This document shows positions 25,247 through 37,200 of a stretch of 64,000 bases of DNA, piece by piece. The translations under genes and the position numbers were made by a program. Under the pieces are notes generated by a model that worked only from the letters and a program-made list of their open reading frames with translations, searched no databases and was not told the origin of the DNA. This DNA comes from Tubiluchus corallicola (Eukaryota > Priapulida > Priapulimorpha > Priapulimorphida > Tubiluchidae), in contig JAQGDQ010000165.1 in assembly GCA_030141605.1 (NCBI GenBank), forward strand, positions 349,001-413,000. Direction: 5' to 3'. The stretch's first letter is position 1; the number at the start of each line of letters is the position of its first letter.

Positions 25247-28200
25247 TTATGAACCAGTAGATAAAGATTCCAGATACTGTAGTGCATTCTGCAGGGAAAT
25301 CAGACAATAGCCTTCTTCGCCCATTAAATACCTGTGAGAAAATCATATTTCATCATTTTGCAATTGAATTTAAACGAATGCGGGTCATTTTTATTCTGTC
25401 TAGACCAGAGCCAGATTTAAGCCAATTAGGCAGATTCGTTCCTGAGCCCTGCGTCAAGGGGGGGGGGGGCACGCATGGTTAAGCGGAGAACGCTATGGTG
25501 AATTAATGATGCTTATGAGTGTCCAGGTTGCACGAAGTTTCTTGATACTGTGAACGCAGTGAAACTATTCAATCTGTCCTCATTTAAATTGGGTCCCGCG
25601 CCAAGAGGGGGGCACGCATGGTTGAGGAGAGGACGCTATGATGAATTAATGATGTTATGAGTGTCCAGGTTGCTTGAAGTTTCTTGATACTGTGAACGCA
25701 GTGAAACTATTCAATCTGTCCTAGTTTAAATTGGGTCCCGCGCCAAGAGGGGGGCACGCATGGTTGAGGAGAGGACGCTATGATGAATTAATGTTATGAG
25801 TGTCCAGGTTGCATGAAGTTTCTTGATACTGTGAATGCAGTGAAACTATTCAATCTGTCCTAGTTTAAATTGGGTCCCGCGCCAAGAGGGGGGCACATAT
25901 GATTGAGGAGAGGACGCTATGATGAATTAATGACGTTATGAGTGTCCAGGTTGCATGAAATAACACATCACTCTTCAGCCTTTAGGGCAGAGGGCCCCAA
26001 TAATTTTCTATTTGGGCCCTGCACTTCCTAGGGCCGGGCCTGGTCTAGACAGTACTTTAATCATTCAACTGTGATTACTGACTTTAATCATTCAACTCTG
26101 ATTATTGACAAGTTTTCACAAAATCTTTGCCAGCTTACAAACAAAAAACTAAACAATCGTTACACAATATTTTTGTGAGGGGTGAGCAGAGAATATTCGA
26201 GTTCAATTCGAATGAGTTTTTTGAGTTGAAATTCCATTCGAACCTAAATTGTAGATTCAAATAAGTCAGCAGCACTTCAACTAAATGTGTTGCTTGCAAA
26301 CCAAAATCGTCCACGAGTCGGTTACATTATGATGCTTCAAAGTAAAATGCACCAAAAATTTGGTCAAATGTCAATCTTTCATTTTTTATAAAAACAAATG
26401 CTAAATATATTGGACTTTTATATTCTAGCATCAAATTGTCAAGAAAATGTTTAAAAAATACCAAAAATCTAATTATATAACCCGGTACCCACTTTTCTGG
26501 CTAGAAACTAGTACTGAAATTGTAAAACTTGTATTTTCAAACTCAGATAGTAGCTTGTGAAAGCAGTCATTTTGCTTTGGGTTTTGCCAAGCCCAGATCT
26601 TCGTCAGGAAGAGCCATCTACTGCATTTCAACATAACTTCAAAGTGCTCTTGTAAAGTCTGTAGCAACCAACATTTGTGCGGTTGCTAAGTGCTTTGTAG
26701 AAATACAATGGCTGACTTTAACATTGATTTTCTCAAGATTATGTTTTTCAGTGTGCAGCCTGCACCTCAACTTCAATGTGGATTATCTCAGCTTAGAAAT
26801 AACATAGAGTGATGAACTTGGTATTAAAATGATCCTCATGAAATGGAGATTCAGGATGAGTGAATAACTAGAAAAACTTAATTGCTGACTTATGGATTAT
26901 TTTGCTATGCAAGTTCACATGATTTTTTCATTAAAACATTTCAAACATCAGCACAATTTAGCTGTGATTTCTGTACACAATTTTTAAACAAATTATTAGT
27001 ATTTTTACTGCAGAACAAAATCAAGTACTATGCATGATCTTTGTGAGACAACTTTTTTGCTAGAGATTTCAAAATCTTTGAAACTGAATTCGGATTAGAG
27101 TTCGAAATCCAGAAATTCAATTCGAGTTGAATTCGCTTTCTGATAGAGAATGCTGCTCAGCCCTAATTTTTACAGTTAACTGACACACTAATGAACGTAC
27201 TCATTCGCTTTCTGATAGAGAATGCTGCTCAGCCCTAATTTTTACAGTTAACTGACACACTAATGAACGTACTCATCGTGAATGAAATCCTCTACAGCTT
27301 GTAATTCCGCAATTAACAGAGGTAACTCACTGCGCACGATTACGTAACTCAGGATGGGTACAAGATCATCTGCACCACTGTAATGGAAAATAAAACAGAA
27401 ATGAATTAAATCAACGCAGTTTAGGATGGGCACAAGATCATCTGCACCACTGTAATGGAAAATAAAACAGACATGAATTAAATCAACGTAGTTTAGAATG
27501 GGCATAAGATCGTCTGCAGCACTGTAATGGAAAATAAAACAGAAATGCATTAAATCAACGTAGTTTAGAATGGGCACAAGATCACCTGCACCACTGTAAT
27601 GGAAAATAAAACAGAAATGAATTAAATCAACATAGCTTAGGACTGGCACAAGATCTTCTGCAACACTGTAATGGAAAATAAAACAGAAATGAATTAAATC
27701 AACATAGCTTAGGATGGGCACAAGATCGTCTGCACCACTGTAATGAAAAATAAAACAGACATGAATTAAATCAACGTAGTTTAGAATGCGCACAAGATCG
27801 TCTGCACCACTGTAATGGAAAATAAAACAGACATGAATTAAATCAACGTAGTTTAGAATGGGCACAAGATCGTCTGCACCACTGTAATGGAAAATAAAAC
27901 AGACATGAATTAAATCAACGTAGTTCAGGATGGGCACAGGCTTATCGGCACCAGAGTAATGAGAAATAAAATAGAAAAGAATTAAATCAACATAGCTTAG
28001 GATGGGCACAAGATCGTCTGCACCACTGTAATGAAAAATAAAACAGACATGAATTAAATCAACGCAGTTTAGGATGGGCACAAGATCGTCTGCACCACTG
28101 TAATGGAAAATAAAACAGACATGAATTAAATCAACGTAGTTTAGAATGGGCACAAGATCGTCTGCACCACTGTAATGGAAAATAAAACAGACATGAATTA

Positions 28201-31200
28201 AATCAACGTAGTTCAGGATGGGCACAGGCTTATCGGCACCAGAGTAATGAGAAATAAAATAGAAAAGAATTAAATCAACATAGCTTAGGATGGGCACAAG
28301 ATCGTCTGCACCACTGTAATGAAAAATAAAACAGACATGAATTAAATCAACGCAGTTTAGGATGGGCACAAGATCGTCTGCACCACTGTAATGGAAAATA
28401 AAACAGACATGAATTAAATCAACGTAGTTTAGAATGGGCACAAGATCGTCTGCACCACTGTAATGGAAAATAAAACAGACATGAATTAAATCAACGTAGT
28501 TCAGGATGGGCACAGGCTTATCGGCACCAGAGTAATGAGAAATAAAATAGAAAAGAATTAAATCAACATAGCTTAGGATGGGCACAAGATCGTCTGCACC
28601 ACTGTAATGGAAAATAAAACAGACACGCATTGCTGTAAGAAACACGCTACGAATGGTACAAAAAGTTAGATACACGATGTTTACACTTCATTTGAACTAC
28701 CTGAACAGCTGAAATTTTTTGGCAATTTTTAACATCTAAGAGGAAAAAAGGTAAGCTGGATAAATACTACTAAAACCTTGAGAAAATGCTTACAAAATTT
28801 TCGGCTATGAAACTTATATTATATACATACACATATATATATATATATATATAATTTTTATTTGCCATTAAAATACATTGATAATCACTGATAAAAACTT
28901 TACAAAGATGATCAATCAGTGTTAGTTAATAAAAACTTGCACTGCTGAAGGCGAATGCATCAGTGCAATCTAAACTACTGTGCAGTAATGGAAAGTAACG
29001 ACGAATAAAATCAAACATATTTACAACTATGCACAAAAAAATGAAAAAATTATGATTTAATTAATACCACCGTGGATGTATAAATTCTGAATTAGTGTGT
29101 ATGTTGTCATGCTGGTGTGATGGTATTTCATATCTGGTTAATATTAGTGATTTTAATTTTGTTTTAAATGCTGATAGGGACTTGATTTGTTTAACCTGTT
29201 AATAATGATTTTCAACGAAAACGAAACTGAACCAAAAGTGCAATTATCGGCAAACGGAAACCAAATTTTCGTATTCGTAACATCCCTGCTGACGCCAAAA
29301 ACAATGATGAAAAATGACGTGTAAAAACACGCAAGACAAAAACAATGTAAAACTGAACTTGCCAAAAACAATGATGAAAAATGACATGTAAAAACACGCA
29401 AGACAAAAACAATGTAAAACTGAACTTGCCAAAAACAATGATGAAAAATGACGTGTAAAAACACGCAAGACAAAAACAATGTAAAACTGAACTTGGCAAA
29501 AACAATGATGAAAAATGACGTGTAAAAACACGCAAGACAAAAACAATGTAAAACTGAACTTGGCAAAAACACTGATGAAAAATGACGTGTAAAAACACGC
29601 AAGACAAAAACAATGTAAAACTGAACTTGGCAAAAACAATGATGAAAAATGACGTGTAAAAACACGCAAGACAAAAACAATGTAAAACTGAACTTGCCAA
29701 AAACAATGATGAAAAATGACGTGTAAAAACAAGCAAGACAAAAACAATGTAAAACTGAACTTGCCAAAAACACTGATGAAAAATGACGTGTAAAAACATG
29801 CAAGACGAAAACAATGTAAAACTGAACTTGTGTTATTAGTAAAACTTACATTGAATTCCCCTGATGCTGTTGTCCTTTTGCACTAAAGTACTCATCAACA
29901 TTCATGCATATAATCTTGCATACTTGTACTGTGAGATACAAAGAAACAAATACAATAGTTTAAAAGTTGTTAATTATGTTATAAAGACAGACAGAATGCC
30001 CATCACGACTGTCTGTCCATCTGTGCATTGCCTGCCTTCGTTTGCAGTGGTCACAATGGCTTTTTAATTTATATAGTTTGGCATTTTAACAAAACCAAAT
30101 TTAGAATATTCACTTGAATTTAAAAGAAAACAAGACCCAATCTTAAACTGTAAGTCAAAATAATCTACTCCTTAAAATATTGAAAGGAAACGTACTATTT
30201 TTTCAAGAATGACTTACGTGAAAGAATTATTGCCACACAAACACAATTTCGCATTCGTGCCACTAGTTCTTCGCTGTTACATGCATTTCGCCATTCGCTA
30301 GTTAGATGGGCACTAGCACCTGAATTTTGGAAATGCATTGCACAAAAAACAAGCGATGTACCTCTCAATTTAGATGTGTTTTGTCGACTCCCAGTTTAGA
30401 GGTGTCTTGTTCACTCTCAATCTAGAGGTGTTAGTTTGTGACGTAGTGCACAGCTTCGACAGCTCTTGCATAAGCACAGCAGTAAATTATAAACTTGAAT
30501 TTTTATCTTAAAACTTGTCTAGTTTTAGTTTAACACAATGAATCTCTTACAGTAGCAGTGTACTTCAATTTTCGTTTTCACAAACACGTGCAACACAATA
30601 TTTTTACTGTTGAGATTTATGTTAGTTTGTGATGTCATCAATAATTGGGCTCGCTCCCCGTTATCATTTAATTAACAGAAACGCTTTTGCAGTATTAATC
30701 GTGTTAAAATTATACTTTATATCAGACTTGAAAATGGGGGGGGGGGTGTATGAAAAATCATCCTGTCCTCTTTTAATTACCACAGGTGAAAAGTTCACTA
30801 ATAGACAAAGATTTGTTGTCAGAATTTTAGAAATACTTACCAATGATTTCTAATTTGCTGAGAGGACAAATACAATTGATAAGCTTTCTCAGTTCAAAGA
30901 TGGCAGCACTGTACGGTATCTCCTCACTATCTAATAAACTCAACTTCTTCTTCACGGTTAGGTGATAAGGCAATGCACCTTGGTACAGCGTCATGGTTTT
31001 TGCCAAATTTATTTCCCTCGATTTGTAGACCAACCTGTGCAAGAAAATAGTTAGTAACTTTTATTTCAACTCAAAAGATTTAGTGTCTACTCACTAATAG
31101 CTACTGCAGTTATTTGCAGGAGCGTATCAAGACTCCCTAGGCTGATACTTCTGTCCTGCCAATCTTTATTGCAAATTTATGGTTGCTTATATAATAAGCA

Positions 31201-34200
31201 ATTTAAACAATTACTTGTGGTGTATTAGAAATATTATTAAACTAGTTTCTATGTGGTTATTATTAATTACATGTATTTGCACAGCGCTTACATTCAAGCA
31301 AGCTGCGAAGCTTGTTGTGTAATACCTTAGACCTGTTCATTATGTGGTACTTATAGAAAAGCTGGATGCAGTAACTGCTTGTGGTGTGTTACAAAATGTG
31401 CCCTTTACATGAATATAAAAGTATACACATCTCTATTGTGAATTTATATGGTTATTTATATAATAAGCAAATTAAACAATTACTTGTGGTGCATTAGAAA
31501 TATTATTAAACTAGTTTCTACGTGGTTATTATTAATTACATGTATTTGCATAGCACTTATATTCAAGCAGGCTGCGATGCCTATTGTGAATTTATGGTTG
31601 TTTGCTATAGTAATTTCACATGACTGCAAATAATGCAATTACAAGTTTCACTGTTGTGCCTGATTAACTTGCTGGCTATTGAGAAATTCACTTTTCACAC
31701 AATATTCATTAATTTTATTACAATGAGAATCTGCGGGTAAAAACAACCAGCGGATCTATTATTAAGAGGGGTTCTTATTGTAACGATCAATGCACCAATG
31801 CTGGTTAAATCATGTAAATTAAACATTTTATTCATAATTCTACTATTAATTTCTTTCTCTTTGTTTGAAACATCTATCTTTCTTACCAATGTCTGGCTAG
31901 ACTTGCTAGCGATCTCTCCTCTGCCAAGCTCTGCATGGAGCGACCTTGAGACAATTTCATGTAGTATTGATGTGGTTGCTATAGCAACAGGTTAGAGACA
32001 AAATTACTTGGCATAAAGTTTAAACGCCGCTGTCACTTGATGCAAACGGCTAGAATTTAGTACATGGTCAGTCGGGAAGCAAAAACATTATAATAATTGC
32101 ACTGTTTACGTTACTAATACATTTTTAGAACAAAATAAAGCAATATGTACCATTTTAATGCTTCAAATTTGCGAAAAAAAAGTTGTTGATAAAATAAAAA
32201 TGGCCGTGAGCAAGGTAAAAAATTCGTCGTTAAACGAAACTGTGCGTCATTAAGTGAGGAAAAGGTGTCAACTAATAGTACTACTTTCACATCGTGAGCA
32301 AGGTAAAAAATTCGTCGTTAAACGAAACTGTGCGTCATTAAGTGAGGAAAAGGTGTCAACTAATAGTACTACTTTCACATCGTGAGCAAGGTAAAAAATT
32401 CGTCGTTAAACGAAACTGTGCGTCATTAAGTGAGGAAAAGATGTCAACTAATAGTAGTACTTTCACATTTTTGCTTCAAGATCATTTTTGGGTTTTGTGC
32501 GTTTTCTGTAAATTTAAGTAAATGAAGTATTTTCATGGTGTACCGGCTGATTTTCCTGAAGCAGTTATTTTATTTAACTATTGAACTAAACTAAATGATT
32601 AAGTTGAACATTTTACAAATAATCAGGTGAGTATTAACCAAATAGGCTAATCAAAATCAAAATGTGTATACTTTTATATTCATGTAAAGAGCACATTTTG
32701 TAACACACCACAGGCAGTTACTGACCGCAGCTCTTATATAAGTACCAGATAACGAACAGGTGTAAGGTATTACACAACAAGCATCGCAGCCTGCTTGAAT
32801 ATAAGTGCTATGCAAATACATGTAATTAATAATAACCATGTAAAAACTAGTTTAATACTGTTTCTAATACACCACAAGTAATTGTTGACTTTGCTTATTA
32901 TATAAACAGCCATAAATTCACAATAGAGATGTGTATACTTTATACTCCCTCTCCCTCTCTCTCTTGCCGCACGCGCGCCGTTTGCCAGTATTGACAAGTA
33001 TTAAGGACTGGTCTTGAGAATAAAGCAGTTTTTCTTTCAATTGTTCTTTTCTTTAACAACTGTATAACTCCATATTTTCTCTTCGACCGGCATTCTAGCA
33101 GTTCAAAAATTTTCAGGGCGCCCCGAGGGGGCCTTACACGCCCGACTTCCCCGGGCCTCGCTTAGACTGAAATAGGCCCTGATAATCGTAAATAAAAATG
33201 TGCAACGCCGCACACTTGACAAATACAATTATCCGAGATCTCTGTCTAAATTAAAACACGAACCTGATTACCTGAACAACGGTAACAAATACGGCCACAG
33301 TCTCTCCAGAAAAGGTTGTTCTATTGAAGCGTGTACTTGATCGCGACCAATCGGTGTATCTAACTGCTCATACGCTAAAATAAACAATTCATACAAGCGA
33401 TCCATGTAGAGTCGAACGTCATTAATGATATTCTTTGAATGTCGCATCAAAGCTTCTTCTTCCAGGGAGCAGAGACCGTGACGCGTATCCTGGAAACGAA
33501 AATAAATGTAATTCGCACCAGCAAAGCTTGATCCTTCTACAGTAAGTCCTCGCTTAACGACGCTAATGCGTTCCAGCAAAACACGGCGTTAAGTGAAACG
33601 TCGTTAAACGAAACTGTGCGTCATTAAGTGAGGAAAAGGTGTCAACTGTTCAGAGTGGTTAAGCGTCCCGGGACTTCACTGTATGTATAATAAAAATAAT
33701 TAACAGTTCAAACTAATTTTAATGTTAATAATTAAATTAACAGTAGCTAAGTACACAGAAGAAAGCTATTATAACAGCTAATGTCCATAAATGTCTGTAC
33801 TTTCCGTTCATAAGTTTTTTTGTATATTTGTTAGCCTACAATACTTACTTTTTAAAAATTATTCAAAATTTTTTTAAAATTTTCTTAATTTTTTTTGATA
33901 CATTTGCTAAGTTTAAGTGATACGTTTAGGTAAAAACACAACATACTGAGTGACTTGTTCTTTCCTTTAAATTTCGTACCTTGACCTCCTCACTGCTGGG
34001 TGATTCCTCAGCTGCCGTATCACCTGTAAGTTGCCTGACTAGCCTACTGCCTTTCTCTAAAGCCTTTTCCGCATCATCTATAGATGAAGCTACCGCATCT
34101 GCAAGATCACTACCGTCATCACCGGTCCCAGCATCACCAGGCACATGCAAATGATCACCAGACTCTAGTAGCTCCGTGTTTTGATTGGTAGGTGGACTGG

Positions 34201-37200
34201 AATCATCGTCAGTGAGCCGTCGATCGTCATGAACATCGTCGTCACCGTCGTCATCATCATCATCATCGTCATCGTCGCTGGATGAGTTATGTCGATGAAG
34301 TGCGCTCCCTGGTTCTATGCCACAAAACGGCACCCGAACGTAAAAGCATTCATTCAATCTGTCCACAACTAACGGTTTTAATTTGTCGTATATGACATAC
34401 TGGTATTTCCTAAGAAGCTGGCACAGTGGATGGCCATCCGTACTGTAACGTAAAAAATTCCTTATTACATGTGTAACTGCACTAGCCGTACGTTGGGATT
34501 GAGGTGGGTTGCTACATTGCTACTTGAGGTGGGATTGAGGTGGGTTGCTACGCCTTCAAGGGGTGAAAAACTATTTTAACGCAGAAACACAGTGAAGATC
34601 TGTAATCAGATTACCCAAACGTCTTTACGGCTACAGAACAGGTGAAGACATATGATGGCATTCGCAAACATAGCTCCGTACAAACGTCCCGTAATTACTA
34701 ACATATTCCCTGTATTTACTACATAAATTCACTGTATAACTAATGTATTCACCGTATTTACTACACAAATTCATCATATTACTAAAGTATTCAATGTATT
34801 TGCTGCATAAATTCACTGTATTACTAACGTATTCACCGTATTTACTACACAAATTCATCATATTACTAAAGTATTCAATGTATTTGCTGCATAAATTCAC
34901 TGTATTACTAACGTATTCACCTTATTTACTACATAAATTCACTATATTACTAATGTATTCACTGTATTACTAACCTATTCACCGTATTTACTACATAAAT
35001 TCACTATATTACTAATGTATTCACCTTATTTACTACATAAATTCACTATATTACTAATGTATTCAACGTATTTACTACATAAATTCACTATATTACTAAT
35101 GTATTCAACGTATTTACTACATAAATTCACTATATTACTAATGTATTCAACGTATTTACTACATAAATTCACTATATTACTAATGTATTCACCTTATTTA
35201 CTACATAAATTCACTATATTGCTAATGTATTCAACGTATTTACTACATAAATTCACTATATTACTAATGTATTCACCTTATTTACTACATAAATTCACTA
35301 TATTACTAATGTATTCACCTTATTTACTACATAAATTCACTATATTACTAATGTATTCACCGTATTTACTACATAAATTCACTATATTACTAATGTATTC
35401 ACCGTATTTACTACATAAATTCACTATATTACTAATGTATTCACCGTATTTACTACATAAATTACTATATTACTAATGTATTCACCGTATTTACTACATA
35501 AATTCACTATATTACTAATGTATTCAACTTATTTACTACATAAATTCACTATATTACTAATGTATTCACCGTATTTACTACATATTCACTATATTACTAA
35601 TGTATTCACCGTATTTACTACATAAATTCACTATATTACTAATGTATTCACCTTATTTACTACATAAATTCACTATATTACTAATGTATTCACCGTATTT
35701 ACTACATAAATTCACTATATTACTAATGTATTCACCTTATTTACTACATAAATTCACTATATTACTAATGTATTCACCCAAACGTGAAATTGTGTGTGTG
35801 GTAATAATTCTTTCACGCAAGTCATTTTTGAAAAAATAGTTTGTTTTCTTTCAATATTTCAAAGTGTAAATTGTTTTGACCTGCAGTTTAAGATTGGGTT
35901 CAATTTTGTTTTAAATAGCATCTTGACTTCTTTTACTGTCATGACTGGACATTGTACTTCTTTTACTGTCATGACTGTACAATGTACTTCTTTTACTGCC
36001 ATGACTGTACAATGTACTTCTTTTACTGCCATGACTGTTCATTGTACTTCTTTTACTGTCATGACTGTACATTGTACTTCTTTTACTGTCATGACTGGAC
36101 ATTGTACTTCTTTTACTGTCATGACTGTACATTGTACTTCTTTTACTGTCATGACTGTACAATGTACTTCTTTTACTGCCATGACTGTTCATTGTACTTC
36201 TTTTACTGTCATGACTGTACATTGTACTTCTTTTACTGTCATGACTGTACATTGTACTTCTTTTACTGCCATGACTGTTCATTGTACTTCTTTTACTGTC
36301 ATGACTGTACATTGTACTTCTTTTACTGTCATGACTGTACATTGTACTTCTTTTACTGTCATGACTGTACATTGTACTTCTTTTACTGTCATGACTGTAC
36401 ATTGTACTTCTTTTACTGTCATGACTGTACATTGTACTTCTTTTACTGTCATGACTGTACATTGTACTTCTTTTACTGTCATGACTGTACATTGTACTTC
36501 TTTTACTGTCATGACTGTACATTGTACTTCTTTTACTGTCATGACTGTACATTGTACTTCTTTTACTGTCATGACTGTACATTGTACTTCTTTTACTGTC
36601 ATGACTGTACATTGTACTTCTTTTACTGTCATGACTGTACATTGTACTTCTTTTACTGTCATGACTGGACATTGTACTTCTTTTACTGCCATGACTGTAT
36701 ATTGTACTTCTTTTACTGTCGTGACTGTACATTGTACTTCTTTTACTGTTATGACTGTACATTGTACTTCTTTTACTGTCATGACTGGACATTGTACTTC
36801 TTTTACTGTCATGACTGGACATTGTACTTCTTTTACTGTCATGACTGTACATTGTACTTCTTTTACTGTCATGACTGTACATTGTACTTCTTTTACTGTT
36901 ATGACTGTACATTGTACTTCTTTTACTGTCATGACTGGACATTGTACTTCTTTTACTGTCATGACTGTACATTGTACTTCTTTTACTGTCATGACTGTAC
37001 ATTGTACTTCTTTTACTGTCGTGACTGTACATTGTACTTCTTTTACTGTCGTGACTGTACATAGTACTTCTTTTACTGTCATGACTGTACATTGTACTTC
37101 TTTTACTGTCATGACTGGACATTGTACTTCTTTTACTGTCATGACTGTACATTGTACTTCTTTTACTGTCGTGACTGTACATTGTACTTCTTTTACTGTC

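Noticed and set aside
27370-27380. VPS9D1 exon 12 acceptor at TTACAG (27378) instead of TGGTGCAG
   Set aside because: It would put the exon out of phase with exon 11; the AG at 27370-27371 restores the frame.
27260-28675. 471-aa minus-strand ORF as a separate repeat protein
   Set aside because: It is the exon 12 acceptor array read through; only its last 32 codons are established VPS9D1 coding sequence. Kept as a repeat, with possible in-frame use raised as a finding.
29153-29814. Three overlapping ORFs of 167-216 aa
   Set aside because: Frames of a 67-bp minisatellite; Phe/Cys-rich repeats only.
34631-35839. [10 protein letters not shown] repeat ORFs
   Set aside because: Frames of the 42-bp minisatellite.
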